Assembly: GCA_964291445.2 (NCBI GenBank)
Contig: OZ219862.1
Coordinates: forward strand, 1,426,001-1,490,000
Length of the DNA: 64,000 nucleotides
Direction of reading: 5' to 3'
Source: JAPOXR01 sp964291445
GTDB lineage: Bacteria > Pseudomonadota > Alphaproteobacteria > Rhodobacterales > Rhodobacteraceae
Part shown: piece by piece, positions 1 to 9,237 of the stretch
Numbering within the stretch: the stretch's first letter is position 1
Layout: each line of letters opens with the position of its first letter
The notes under the pieces: generated by a model
The model's input: only the letters and a program-made list of their open reading frames with translations
What the model was told of the DNA's origin: nothing
The model's database searches: none
Position numbers and translations under genes: made by a program

Positions 1-1277
1 TCGAGCACTGCCAGTCCGGATGCGTCGTCATCCAGGCCGAACTGCTCCCTTGTTTCCGGCGTGAGTTCGCCTAGCTTGAGTCCGAGCAGATCGGCAGAGT
101 CCGGCTCAGACTCCCTCGTCAGCGAGGCGTTGACAACCATCCCTTCGGCTTCCTCGCGGCTGCCAACCTTGATTTCGATGGTCATTTCCTCCTGGCCGCG
201 AAGGACGACAATTGGCACCTGGCTGCCGGCCTTGGTGTCGCCGACAACCCTGACAACCGAGCGGACATCGGGAATGTCCGTGCCATTGAACGAGAGAATG
301 ATGTCGCCCTGCTTCAGGCCGGCATCCTTGGCCGGACCATCCGGAACATCGGCAATGATCGCTCCAGCCGCCTGCGCCATGCCGATTGCCTCGGCGATTT
401 CGGGGGTGACCTGCTGCAGCAGCACACCGATCCAGCCCCTCCTGGTCGTTCCGAATTCATCCAGCTGGGCCACCACTTTCGACACCACTGCCGACGACAT
501 CGAAAACCCGATCCCGATGGAGCCGGCCCTGGCGCCTGGCGGGCTGATGATCGCGGTATTGACGCCGATGACCTCGCCATCAAGGTTGAATAGCGGGCCG
601 CCCGAGTTCCCGATATTCATCGCCGCATCGGTCTGCAGAAAGTCGTCGTAGTTGCCACGCAGCGACCTGTTCCTGGCCGAAATGATCCCGGAGGACACCG
701 AGAAGCCGTAGCCATGCGGATTGCCGATTATCAGGACCGGGTCGCCGACCCGAACCTCCTCGCTGTCGCCGAACTCGACTGTCGGCAACGGGACATCTGT
801 TTGGACCTTCAGGAGTGCGATGTCGGTCTTCGGGTCCGCACCGACGATTTCTGCCTCGAGTTCGGTCCCCTCGTAGAGCTGAACGACGATCTTCTGGGTG
901 CCCTCCACGACATGATTGTTGGTGACCACCAGACCGTCCTCGGAAATGATGAATCCGGAGCCGAGCGCCCTGACCGGCCGCGGCCTTCCCGGTGCCTGGT
1001 TCATGTCGAAGAACTGCTTGAAATACTCGTAGAATGGCGAGTTCTTCGGGAAATTGAATTCCGGCATGTCAGGGGATGCGCTTGCCTCCTTGATCACGTA
1101 GATGCTGACCACCGACGGTCGAAGCTCTTCCACCAGTTCGGCATAGCCATCATGGGCAGTCGCTGGCGATGTCACCATGGAGAAGGCTGCCAGCACCATT
1201 GCACCAAGTGCGAAGGGCAGCCGGGAAAGGAACCCGGTGCCGTGCCGGCCACGTGAAGAACTGTATTCGATTGCCAT
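1..1277 (-). CDS. degP: Do-like periplasmic serine endoprotease (DegP/DegQ family), partial
   Basis: The gene begins at 1277 and runs off the left window edge, so only about the first 425 residues are present. GGAGGA lies 8 nt before the ATG. The protein has a probable signal peptide (hydrophobic residues about 18-40, ending in an ATA-H cleavage region), a trypsin-like domain with His122 (NNHVVEG), Asp152 (TDIALL) and Ser225 (GNSGGP), then a PDZ domain at roughly 280-370 and the beginning of a second. It should act as an envelope protease/chaperone on misfolded proteins. It lies downstream of hflK-hflC-DUF2065 on the same strand, the usual alphaproteobacterial order. The residue before GNSGGP is Ile, where Pro is common. 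DegP and DegQ cannot be told apart here. Confidence 0.93.
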   Translation of the reverse strand, partial: MAIEYSSSRGRHGTGFLSRLPFALGAMVLAAFSMVTSPATAHDGYAELVEELRPSVVSIYVIKEASASPDMPEFNFPKNSPFYEYFKQFFDMNQAPGRPRPVRALGSGFIISEDGLVVTNNHVVEGTQKIVVQLYEGTELEAEIVGADPKTDIALLKVQTDVPLPTVEFGDSEEVRVGDPVLIIGNPHGYGFSVSSGIISARNRSLRGNYDDFLQTDAAMNIGNSGGPLFNLDGEVIGVNTAIISPPGARAGSIGIGFSMSSAVVSKVVAQLDEFGTTRRGWIGVLLQQVTPEIAEAIGMAQAAGAIIADVPDGPAKDAGLKQGDIILSFNGTDIPDVRSVVRVVGDTKAGSQVPIVVLRGQEEMTIEIKVGSREEAEGMVVNASLTRESEPDSADLLGLKLGELTPETREQFGLDDDASGLAVL

Positions 1278-1563
1278 TTTCCTGATCCTCCTGTTCCTGA
1301 TACTGCAATTCTCGAGAAGCTGCAGACTCAGCAGTTGCCGGGGCAATATAGAACCAATTCAGCGCCGCTTTCCGCTAAATATTTCGTGACGTGCCGTCGG
1401 ACATCGCCAGAACAACAATCGGGTTCCGATCCCGCAACCATGCCTTCATCCATGAAGTGTTGCACACCTCGAGAAGCTGCGGAATTCGGCCAACCCGGGA
1501 GTTACACCACAACACCGACAGGGCGGCGCCATCCGGTGACAATTGCGCGGGGCCCGATAACGC
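1278..1563. other. Intergenic region between DUF2065 and the Do protease
   Basis: About 290 bp with no convincing gene on either strand. It should contain the 5' untranslated region and possibly a separate promoter for the protease gene. I see no clear sigma-70 boxes. The AT-richer stretch at about 1340-1390 is the likeliest promoter location. Confidence 0.4.
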
Positions 1564-1581
1564 GAGGCCCGATCGGGCCTC
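1564..1581 (-). terminator. Perfect 18-bp palindrome overlapping the DUF2065 stop codon
   Basis: GAGGCCCGATCGGGCCTC is a perfect palindrome whose edge contains the stop codon of the DUF2065 gene. In RNA it would form a short, GC-rich, loop-poor hairpin right at the end of the hflKC-DUF2065 transcript. No U-tract follows, so it is a weak intrinsic terminator at best and may instead protect the 3' end or be incidental. Confidence 0.3.
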
Positions 1582-1777
1582 AGCCAAGGAAACTGCGGGC
1601 CACCCACACCACGAGGACACCGATGGCCATCGCCAGCAATCCGAGATACCGGCGCACATCCACCGGAAGTCGGGTCAGCGTCCGCAGGGCATCTTCCATG
1701 CGCCGCGGCGCAACGACCAGGATCAACCCCTCGATGACGGCCACGAGGCCCAGCGCCAGGACAATCTCGGCAATCAC
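1580..1777 (-). CDS. DUF2065 small membrane protein
   Basis: A 65-residue protein with two hydrophobic segments (about residues 2-22 and 45-63) separated by a basic loop (APRRMEDALRTLTRLP). This is the layout of the DUF2065 family of small inner-membrane proteins. Its start overlaps the hflC stop by 4 nt (ATGA), so translation is probably coupled. The family is commonly encoded directly after hflC in proteobacteria, but its function is not established. Confidence 0.85.
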   Translation of the reverse strand: MIAEIVLALGLVAVIEGLILVVAPRRMEDALRTLTRLPVDVRRYLGLLAMAIGVLVVWVARSFLG

Positions 1778-2643
1778 TCCCTGCCATCACTCTTGAGGTA
1801 GTCGAAAAACTCGCTGTCCGGGGTCATCACGATCGACGTGTTCTCCTGCAGGAGCGCATTTTCATAGGCAGAAAGCGATCTGTAGAACGTGAAGAATTCC
1901 GGATCCTTGCCGAATGCCTCGGCGAAGATGGAGTTCCGGATGGCATCGGCCTCACCACGAGTGATTTCGGCCTGTTTCTGCGCTTCCGAGACGATCTCGA
2001 CCTGGGTTCGGTCAGCCTGCGCCCTGATCTTCTGGGCCGCTTCATCGCCGCGGGCAATCTCGTCCGCCGCTTCCCGTTCACGTTCGGCGCGCATCCGCCC
2101 GAAGGTCGCTTCCAGGTTCTGCGTCGGCAGGTCGGTCCGCTTCAGCCTGACATCGATAATTTCCACACCGAGATTTTCCGCTTCGATCTTGGCAGTATCC
2201 CGGATCCGCGACATCAGCGCCCCACGATCAGCCGACAGAATGGTGTTCGAGGCCACCGAACCCAGCACCTCGCGGGTTGCGGCGCTGAGGATTCTCTCCA
2301 GCCTGCTTTCGGCCGACCGCACGCCACCGACGCCAACCGCTTCCCTGAAGCGGACAACGTTCTGGATCCGGTAGCGGGCAAATGCGTCCACGACCAGGCG
2401 CCGATCGTCAAGCGGCGTGACTTCCAGCGATTGGGTCTCGAATGAAAGGATCCGGTCATCGTAACGGACCACCTCCTGGATGACCGGGATCTTGAAGGCA
2501 AGTCCCGGCGACTCCTTGACCGAGCGAACCTGTCCAAACTGCAGGACGAGCGCCTTTTCCCGCTCGTCAACGATGAAGACGGAGCTGAGAATGCCGACCA
2601 CGACAAGCGCCGCCCCGGCTGCAATCAATGCTGATCTGTTCAT
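1774..2643 (-). CDS. hflC: HflC, SPFH/band-7 subunit of the FtsH modulator complex
   Basis: A 289-residue protein with one N-terminal membrane anchor (about residues 6-26) and a band-7/SPFH domain beginning FIVDEREKALVLQFGQV. An Ala/Glu-rich region near 195-240 should form a coiled coil. HflC pairs with HflK on the periplasmic face of the inner membrane and modulates the FtsH protease. The start overlaps the hflK stop by 4 nt, consistent with equimolar synthesis. Length and order match the family. Confidence 0.95.
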   Translation of the reverse strand: MNRSALIAAGAALVVVGILSSVFIVDEREKALVLQFGQVRSVKESPGLAFKIPVIQEVVRYDDRILSFETQSLEVTPLDDRRLVVDAFARYRIQNVVRFREAVGVGGVRSAESRLERILSAATREVLGSVASNTILSADRGALMSRIRDTAKIEAENLGVEIIDVRLKRTDLPTQNLEATFGRMRAEREREAADEIARGDEAAQKIRAQADRTQVEIVSEAQKQAEITRGEADAIRNSIFAEAFGKDPEFFTFYRSLSAYENALLQENTSIVMTPDSEFFDYLKSDGRE

Positions 2644-3728
2644 TGTGTCGACACTCCTTGCTGCGTCCCTTTCCGCAGTTCATTCAGAGGCAGGTAGGGC
2701 ACGACCGTATTGCTCTCTCCGGCATTCTGGTCAAGAATGACCTTGTCTACCGACCCGAGCACCCGCTCCATGGTTTCCAGGTAGAGGCGCTTGCGGGTCA
2801 CCTCCTTGGCCTTGTCGTATTCGCCAAGCACGGCCAGGAAGCGGCTCGCCTCACCCTCGGCGGAATTGACCACCTGCGCCCGGTAGCCCTCGGCTTCCTC
2901 GAGCAATTGTGCCGCCTCGCCGCGTGCTGCCGCCAGAACACGGTTGGCATAGGCATCGGCCTGTTTCTCCAGCCTGTCCCGCTCCTGCTCCGCCGCCTGG
3001 ACCTCCCGGAAACTGTCGATTACCTCGCGCGGAGGGTCGGCCTTGTCGAAATTTATCCGGACCACGTTCATCCCGGAATCGTATGAATCCAGCGTGCTCT
3101 GGATCAACTCACTGAGATTGGCGGCCACGATTCCGCGATCCCGGTTGAGAATCGGCGCCAAATCCGATCGGGCCATGATTTCCCGCATCGCCGATTCGGA
3201 CACCGCCCGGATCGTTTCTGTCGGATTGGCCAGGTTGAACAGGAACCGGGCCGGGTCGTTGATGTTCCAGACAACCGAGAAATCCACGTCAATGATGTTC
3301 TCGTCACCGGTAAGCATCAGGCCATCGTCAATTCGACCATCGCTGCCAACCCCGATATCCTCGGTCCGTTCTCGGGTGACCGACAGGATCTCCTTGGACA
3401 CCACCGGCCAGGGGGCGATGTTCAGCCCGGGCTGGCCGGTCTGGTAGTAGCTGCCCAGGAACAGTTCCACTGATCGCTCTTCCGGCTTGACCGTGTAGAA
3501 CGAGAAGAATGCCCAGATCCCGGCCAGCGCGATAACCGCCAGCCCGAATTGCGCCCGCGAGAACCGCGGGCCGCCGCCGCCTCGCCCCGACCTTCCCTTG
3601 CGACCGGACTTGCCGAATACGGAGTTCAGTCTGTTGCGCCCCTGGTTCAGGATTTCGTCAAGATCCGGCATGTCCGGAGGTTGATTGCCCCTGTTGCCCC
3701 ACGGGCCACCGCTGCTGTTGCCTGCCAT
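2640..3728 (-). CDS. hflK: HflK, SPFH/band-7 subunit of the FtsH modulator complex
   Basis: A 362-residue protein. The N-terminal about 55 residues are Gly/Arg-rich and cytosolic, followed by a single membrane helix at about 59-79, an SPFH domain starting at the conserved KPEERSVELF stretch, and an Ala/Glu-rich helical region near 250-300. It is the partner of HflC in the HflKC complex that associates with FtsH. AAGGA lies 6-7 nt before the ATG. It is the first gene of the hflK-hflC-DUF2065 transcription unit. Confidence 0.95.
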   Translation of the reverse strand: MAGNSSGGPWGNRGNQPPDMPDLDEILNQGRNRLNSVFGKSGRKGRSGRGGGGPRFSRAQFGLAVIALAGIWAFFSFYTVKPEERSVELFLGSYYQTGQPGLNIAPWPVVSKEILSVTRERTEDIGVGSDGRIDDGLMLTGDENIIDVDFSVVWNINDPARFLFNLANPTETIRAVSESAMREIMARSDLAPILNRDRGIVAANLSELIQSTLDSYDSGMNVVRINFDKADPPREVIDSFREVQAAEQERDRLEKQADAYANRVLAAARGEAAQLLEEAEGYRAQVVNSAEGEASRFLAVLGEYDKAKEVTRKRLYLETMERVLGSVDKVILDQNAGESNTVVPYLPLNELRKGTQQGVSTQ

Positions 3729-3797
3729 CTGAGGTCCTTCCTCTGGAATTCGGCCTGATTGTTCCTCACCATTACATGGTTAGGCGTCAGGCGAAAA

Positions 3798-5174
3798 TCA
3801 AGTTTGCCTGACCGGTTCCTTCAATGTCACCAATTCCTCGGCGGCAGTCGGGTGCACGGCCACGGTCCGGTCGAAATCTTCCTTGGTCGCACCCAGCTTC
3901 ACCGCGATGCCCAGGACCTGGATCAACTCGCCGGCCCCCTGCCCCACCACATGAACGCCGATCACCTTGTGCGAACTGCGTTCAACCACCAGTTTCATCA
4001 ACATCTTTTCCGGCGAACCGGCAATGGCTGCCGCCAGCGGCCGAAAACTGGTCGAATAGACGAGGATCGGGCCACGCATGGCGGCTTCCTCCTCCGTCAG
4101 CCCCACCGTCCCGATTTCCGGCCGGGTAAAGACCGCCGTTGGGACATTGGTGTGATCGACCGGCGTCGGATTGCTCCCGAACACCGTCTCGGCGAAGGCC
4201 GCCCCTTCCCGAATCGCAACCGGTGTCAGGTTGATGCGGTCAGTGACATCGCCAACCGCAAAGATCGACGGCACCGATGATTGCGAGTAGCGGTCGACAA
4301 CCACCTTGCCGCCCCGCCCCAGTTCGACGCCTGTCTTCTCCAGGCCAAGAGCCCCGGTATTCGGCCGGCGACCGGTCGCATAGAGGACCAGGTCGCATTC
4401 GGTTGCGCTACCATCGGTGGCCGTGACCTCGAGGCCACCGGCGGATCTGACGATCGATTCCGGCGATACTCCCAGGGAGATGTGGATGCCACGCTCGGCC
4501 ATGGATGCCGAGACATGGCTCCGAACCTCGTCGTCAAACCCCCGCAAAAGCTGTTCGCCGCGATATTGCTGGTGCACGCGACAGCCAAGCCCGTTCAGTA
4601 TCCCTGCAAACTCGCAGGCAATATATCCGCCACCCACGACAACGACCCGATCAGGCAATGCGTCGAGCAGGAAAATGTCGTTCGAAGTCGCTGCATGTTC
4701 GGCTCCGGGAATGTCCGGCACGAAGGCCGTTCCCCCGGTCGCAATCAGGATGTGCTTGGCCGATCTCGAGCCGGAGGCTGCCAGTTCCACCGTATGGGCA
4801 TCGGCGAGCACCGCCCGCTCGTCGAATATTTCCACCCCGGCACTGGCAAGGTTGCGCCGGTATACCTCTTCCAGCCTCGATATTTCCCGGTCCTTGGCCT
4901 GCCTGAAGACCGTCCAGTCGAAAATTGGCTCCCCGGCATTCCAGCCAAACCCGGCCGCATTGCGAAACCCGTCAGCAAAATCGGCGGCATTCACCATCAG
5001 CTTCTTCGGCACGCACCCACGGATCACGCAGGTGCCGCCAAGCCGATATTCCTCGGCGAGGGCCACCCTGGCCCCGTGCGCCGCCGCCACCCGGGCGGCC
5101 CTGACTCCGCCGGAGCCTCCACCAATGACAAACAGGTCAAAGTCAAATGCCGACCGGCGGGATTGATTGCCCAT
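3798..5174 (-). CDS. gor: Glutathione-disulfide reductase
   Basis: A 458-residue pyridine nucleotide-disulfide oxidoreductase. The FAD-binding GGGSGG is at residues 18-23, the redox-active disulfide Cys49/Cys54 sits in GGTCVIRGCVPKK, a second Rossmann GGGYIA motif binds NAD(P)H, and the C-terminal HPTAAEE contributes the catalytic His. GCVPKK and the overall length fit glutathione reductase rather than lipoamide dehydrogenase or mercuric reductase. It would recycle oxidised glutathione in the cytosol. The start overlaps the rpiA stop by one base (TAATG), so the two genes are probably cotranscribed. Confidence 0.93.
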   Translation of the reverse strand: MGNQSRRSAFDFDLFVIGGGSGGVRAARVAAAHGARVALAEEYRLGGTCVIRGCVPKKLMVNAADFADGFRNAAGFGWNAGEPIFDWTVFRQAKDREISRLEEVYRRNLASAGVEIFDERAVLADAHTVELAASGSRSAKHILIATGGTAFVPDIPGAEHAATSNDIFLLDALPDRVVVVGGGYIACEFAGILNGLGCRVHQQYRGEQLLRGFDDEVRSHVSASMAERGIHISLGVSPESIVRSAGGLEVTATDGSATECDLVLYATGRRPNTGALGLEKTGVELGRGGKVVVDRYSQSSVPSIFAVGDVTDRINLTPVAIREGAAFAETVFGSNPTPVDHTNVPTAVFTRPEIGTVGLTEEEAAMRGPILVYSTSFRPLAAAIAGSPEKMLMKLVVERSSHKVIGVHVVGQGAGELIQVLGIAVKLGATKEDFDRTVAVHPTAAEELVTLKEPVRQT

Positions 5175-5911
5175 TATTCGCCTTCCCGTGACCGGCTCCG
5201 GCCCTCGACCAGGATCGTGCCGTCATTGCGGCCGATCACCGCCCGCTCGCAATGCCCGATGAAAAAACCGGTCTCCACCACGCCGGCAATTTTCACCAGA
5301 TCGGCGTGAAGCCCGGCCGGGTCGGAAACGGGCCCGAGGTTGAAGTCCAGGATGAGATTGCCTTCATCGGTGATGAAGCGGCCATCTGCGCCCGACCGCA
5401 ACTCGCCGACAACGGTCTCGATGCCGGCATTGCGCAGGCAGTCGCCAATGCGGGAATGGGTCGACTGCCAGCCGAACGGGGTGACTTCGACAGGAAGCGG
5501 ATATTCGCCCAGCGAGGCGGAGCGTTTTGTCTCGTCGGCGATCACCACGAACCGGTCGGAACTCTCGGCGACGATCTTTTCCTGGAGAAGTGCACCGCCG
5601 CCGCCCTTGATGACGTCAAGCTCGGGACTGATTTCGTCGGCGCCGTCAATGGTCAGGTCAAGCCATCCGGCTTCCTGCAGGCTGACGGGGTCCAGACCTT
5701 CCTGGCGGGCCAACTGCGCACATCTCGTCGAAGTTGCGACCACGGTGACCTTCAGCGAGCACTCCCGGACACGGCGACCGATTGCCACCACCAGCCATCG
5801 GGCAGTCGAGCCGGTTCCCAGTCCGATACGCATTCCCGACCGGACAAATCCGGCGGCGAACTCGGCGCATGCGATCTTGGCCTGGCTGTTCTGGTCCGGC
5901 TCGGCTGTCAT
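5174..5911 (-). CDS. rpiA: Ribose-5-phosphate isomerase A
   Basis: A 245-residue protein with the RpiA signatures GLGTGSTA (residues 30-37), DGADEI (89-94) and the KGGGGALLQEK loop (102-112) containing active-site residues. It interconverts ribose-5-phosphate and ribulose-5-phosphate in the non-oxidative pentose phosphate pathway. GGAG lies 8 nt upstream of the ATG. It is translationally linked to gor, and pentose phosphate metabolism and glutathione reduction share NADPH. It is divergent from sdaA, with about 160 bp between them for both promoters. Confidence 0.95.
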   Translation of the reverse strand: MTAEPDQNSQAKIACAEFAAGFVRSGMRIGLGTGSTARWLVVAIGRRVRECSLKVTVVATSTRCAQLARQEGLDPVSLQEAGWLDLTIDGADEISPELDVIKGGGGALLQEKIVAESSDRFVVIADETKRSASLGEYPLPVEVTPFGWQSTHSRIGDCLRNAGIETVVGELRSGADGRFITDEGNLILDFNLGPVSDPAGLHADLVKIAGVVETGFFIGHCERAVIGRNDGTILVEGRSRSREGE

Positions 5912-6070
5912 CGGCGATTCTCCGCTATCCGGTTGGGCTTATAGTTGGCCAATACCCGGAACATAAGCCGGTGATTGCACGGCCAGGGGAAGTTCCGGCC
6001 AATTCCGGTTTTGCGCAACAGGTGATTGCGCTAATGCCGTTGGAAGGAACCGGCCGTTGGAAGGTCTGCA

Positions 6071-7447
6071 ATGCTCTTCAGCACCTTCGAAATTTTCAAG
6101 ATCGGAATTGGCCCATCCAGCTCGCACACCATCGGACCGATGGTGGCGGCGAGCCGGTTCCTGGAGCTGATCCGGCAGCGATGCGGCGGTTGGCCCCGGG
6201 GGATCAGGGTATCACTGCACGGGTCGCTTGCCTTTACCGGACGCGGTCACAGCACCGACCGGGCCACCATACTCGGTCTTGACGGCTTCAACCCCGGCAA
6301 TTTCGACGTTCTGCTCGCCGAGGCCGCCATTGCCCGGATCCGGCAAACCGGGCAGGTCAGCCCGTCCGGCATGCCGACATTCGACTTCAGCCCGGAAGAC
6401 GACCTTGTCTTCGACTACGAGCGACAGCTTCCGGGACATGCGAATGGAATGATCTTCTACGCCCTGGATGCCGATGGGGATGTCGCCTTGCGGGAGACCT
6501 ACTACTCCGTCGGCGGCGGAACGGTCCTGACCGAATACGAGCTTGCCGCCGGCTCCTGGGGCGAGACGCAGCCGGATGTCCCCTATCCGTTTGCCACCGC
6601 CGCCGAGCTGCTGGAACAGGCTGGCCGGCACCGGGACGGGATCCCCGGGGTGGTCCGCGACAACGAGATGGTGGCTCGATCGGCGACGGAAATCGATATC
6701 GGGATGGACGGCATCTGGTCGGCGATGAATTCATGCATCGACCGGGGCCTTGGCACCTTCGGCACGCTTCCGGGCGGCCTCAATGTGCGGCGGCGGGCGG
6801 CAGGCATTCACCAGGAGTTGTTGTCGCAGCAGGGGCAGAACCTTGTGGCGCCGCATGTCATCAATGACTGGATCTCCGTCTACGCGATGGCGGTCAACGA
6901 GGAAAATGCCGGCGGCGGTCAGATCGTGACCGCCCCGACCAATGGGGCGGCCGGAGTCATCCCGGCCACGCTCCGGTACTATCAGGGCCATGTTCCGGGT
7001 GCACAGCAATCCGGGATCGCCGATTTCCTGTTCGTTGCCGCCGCCATCGGCGGCATCATCAAGCAGAACGCGTCGATTTCCGGTGCCGAATGCGGTTGCC
7101 AGGCCGAGGTCGGGTCAGCGGCGGCGATGGCTGCCGCCGGACTCTGTGCCGTGCTCGGAGGCACGCCACAACAGGTCGAGAATGCGGCCGAAATCGCCCT
7201 TGAGCACCATTTGGGCATGACCTGCGATCCGGTCGGCGGCCTGGTCCAGGTGCCCTGCATCGAGCGTAACGGGCTCGGCGCCATCAAGGCCGTATCCTCG
7301 GCATCGCTGGCGCTGCGAGGTGACGGGACGCATTTCATCTCGCTCGATTCATGCATCGACACCATGCGGCGCACCGGCGCCGATATGAGCGTCAAATACA
7401 AGGAGACCTCTCTCGGCGGCCTCGCCGTCAGCGTCCCAAATTGCTGA
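6071..7447 (+). CDS. sdaA: L-serine ammonia-lyase (single-chain, iron-sulfur type)
   Basis: A 458-residue single-chain L-serine dehydratase. The N-terminal beta domain has the conserved GPSSSHT at 14-20 and GRGHSTD near 58-64. The alpha domain carries Cys341/Cys343 (AECGCQAEVGSA), Cys385 (MTCDPVGG) and Cys396 (VPCIERNG), the expected ligand set for the oxygen-sensitive [4Fe-4S] cluster. It deaminates L-serine to pyruvate and ammonia. GGAAGG lies 6 nt before the ATG. Its length matches SdaA of proteobacteria. Confidence 0.95.
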   Translation: MLFSTFEIFKIGIGPSSSHTIGPMVAASRFLELIRQRCGGWPRGIRVSLHGSLAFTGRGHSTDRATILGLDGFNPGNFDVLLAEAAIARIRQTGQVSPSGMPTFDFSPEDDLVFDYERQLPGHANGMIFYALDADGDVALRETYYSVGGGTVLTEYELAAGSWGETQPDVPYPFATAAELLEQAGRHRDGIPGVVRDNEMVARSATEIDIGMDGIWSAMNSCIDRGLGTFGTLPGGLNVRRRAAGIHQELLSQQGQNLVAPHVINDWISVYAMAVNEENAGGGQIVTAPTNGAAGVIPATLRYYQGHVPGAQQSGIADFLFVAAAIGGIIKQNASISGAECGCQAEVGSAAAMAAAGLCAVLGGTPQQVENAAEIALEHHLGMTCDPVGGLVQVPCIERNGLGAIKAVSSASLALRGDGTHFISLDSCIDTMRRTGADMSVKYKETSLGGLAVSVPNC

Positions 7448-7551
7448 CGGGAATCGCCGATATCTCCGGCCCCTGGCGCGGGGCAGGCGGTTGCACCATT
7501 TCCTGATTTTCCACTATTGGGTCAACGAACCATGCAGGGGGAGCAGTGACG

Positions 7552-8532
7552 ATGGCCGGAACACTCATCATTGGCGGCGGCGGAATGATCGGGCAGAAGA
7601 TCGCCGCCAGGCTGGACGGAGAGCACGAAGCCACCACCTTTCTCGACCTGCAATTCCCGGCCGATGCGTCGGATGCGGCAACGAGGGTGACCGGCAGCAT
7701 CTCCGATGACCGGATCATTGCCAGGTTGGCCGCCAACCGGCCCGATGTCATCTTTCACCTGGCGGCGATCCTGTCCGGCGAGTCGGAACGGGATTTCGAC
7801 AAGGGCTGGCAGGTCAACATGTTTGCCAACTGGCGATTGCTCGAAGCCTTGCGCCGGGAGCACCTGGCCAGCGATGGCCGCTACCGGCCGCGGCTCGTCT
7901 TCGCGTCCTCGGCGGCGGCCTTCGGCCCACCCTTCCCGGGGCCGGTCGGGGACCAGTTCATCTGCGAGCCGCGAACCTCCTACGGCGCCCAGAAGGTCGC
8001 GTCCGAATTGATGATAGCGGATTTCAGCCGCAAGGGGTTCATCGATGGCGTCTCGCTCAGGCTGCCGACAATCTGCGTGCGCCCGGGCAAACCAAACTCG
8101 GCCGCCTCCTCGTTCTTTTCGGCGCTGGTGCGTGAGCCGCTGAATGGAAGACGGGCATCGGTGCCGCTGCCGCTCGAATTCCGGCACATGCACGCCTCGC
8201 CGCGATCGGCAGCCGGGTTCTTCCTGCACGCCAGCAGGATGGACACCGATCTCCTTGACAACCGGCGGGCCCTGAACATGCCATCCGTGTCCTGCACCAT
8301 CGGCGAGCAGATCGAGGCGCTCCGCGAGGCCGCCGGCAGCAGCGTGGTCGAACGAATCGACATGGAACCGGACCCCTTCATCGAAACCATTGTCACCGGC
8401 TGGGCCGGTTCATTCTCGACCGAGCGGGCCAGGGCCCTCGGATTCGAGGTCGAGGAGAGCTTCAAAGACATCATCCAGGCCTACATCGAGGACGACCTGC
8501 CAGCAGACAGGGAAGCTGCCAAGCAGGGCTGA
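7552..8532 (+). CDS. denD: NAD-dependent epimerase/dehydratase, D-erythronate dehydrogenase-like
   Basis: A 326-residue extended short-chain dehydrogenase. The nucleotide-binding GGGGMIG lies at residues 8-14 and the catalytic Tyr144-x3-Lys148 in SYGAQK, preceded by an ASSAAAFG stretch. The segment RLPTICVRPGKPNSAASSF and the following REPL-x-G motif are typical of the DenD group, which oxidises D-erythronate at C2. I prefer the ATG at 7552 over the in-frame GTG at 7546 because GGGGGAG is 8 nt from the ATG. Isofunctionality is inferred; other sugar-acid substrates are possible. No otnK/otnC partner is adjacent. Confidence 0.75.
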   Translation: MAGTLIIGGGGMIGQKIAARLDGEHEATTFLDLQFPADASDAATRVTGSISDDRIIARLAANRPDVIFHLAAILSGESERDFDKGWQVNMFANWRLLEALRREHLASDGRYRPRLVFASSAAAFGPPFPGPVGDQFICEPRTSYGAQKVASELMIADFSRKGFIDGVSLRLPTICVRPGKPNSAASSFFSALVREPLNGRRASVPLPLEFRHMHASPRSAAGFFLHASRMDTDLLDNRRALNMPSVSCTIGEQIEALREAAGSSVVERIDMEPDPFIETIVTGWAGSFSTERARALGFEVEESFKDIIQAYIEDDLPADREAAKQG

Positions 8533-9237
8533 AGGGGTGTCTACCGTCAGAATGCCAGAGTATATAGGTCGGTCATGCCGTTATAGATCAATACGCACCT
8601 GGAGAGTATGTCTCGCCCTACCAGGACCTGAACTCCCTGATTGTCAATACTTACCCATTATGTTGAACTCAACATAATGCAGGTGGTTTAACACCCTGAT
8701 TTGCCAGGTCACATTCCAACACGGGAAGAACATTGATCGAAAGGGGCGACTGCGCCACATCCGAATAAATTCGTATAAATTCATCGTCAAGAGACTTGGC
8801 CACAGCCTCGTTTCGTGCGGACTCATTGATTTCAGTTGCTTGCACGCGAATAGGTCTGAACTCAAGAAACGGCCATCGACCACCGAGGAAGCGCCAGCAA
8901 CGATTACGAGCCCGCCCGAGGCAAAACGGAGACATTTCCACGAAACGGTGTCCCTGAGCAGGCCGCACTCGTCGTCGGCGAACAACATGGCCGCCGTCGG
9001 CCCGGGCACACCGCACCAGCAACATGCTGGCGAGCACAATCGCGATCATGGCGGAGAGGAACCGGACGTGATCCGTGTCGGACCTCGGCTCGTCACGCAA
9101 TCTGGGGCCGAACAGCAGCAGGCTCCCGCAACGGTTCAAGCCGGGATTCTCATCTTCGGCCTCGGCGCGTGGTCTGCGCGCATGTAATCAGACGCGCCAG
9201 ATTGATTGTCGGTGCCGGACAGGGTGGTTGTCGCCGA
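8533..9237. other. Long region without a convincing gene
   Basis: About 700 bp between denD and the ABC operon. A minus-strand open frame (8669-9139) ends in a protein-like stretch (FIRIYSDVAQSPLSINVLPV) and contains one hydrophobic segment, and an overlapping minus frame (8644-9039) is also partly protein-like. This could be a degraded or frameshifted small membrane or exported protein, but I recognise no family. The left part (8540-8680) is AT-richer and carries a striking perfect inverted repeat, annotated separately. Confidence 0.3.
8656..8679. promoter_or_regulatory. Perfect inverted repeat, operator-like
   Basis: Two 11-bp arms, CATTATGTTGA and TCAACATAATG, are exact reverse complements separated by only two bases (AC). 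A 24-bp AT-rich dyad with almost no spacer is typical of a dimeric repressor site (MarR-, GntR- or TetR-like) rather than an intrinsic terminator. No regulator gene is adjacent. Confidence 0.5.

Noticed and set aside
8669..9139. Minus-strand frame of 156 codons as a real gene
   Set aside because: Part of it is protein-like, but there is no family match or Shine-Dalgarno site and an overlapping frame is equally plausible; reported only as an uncertain region.
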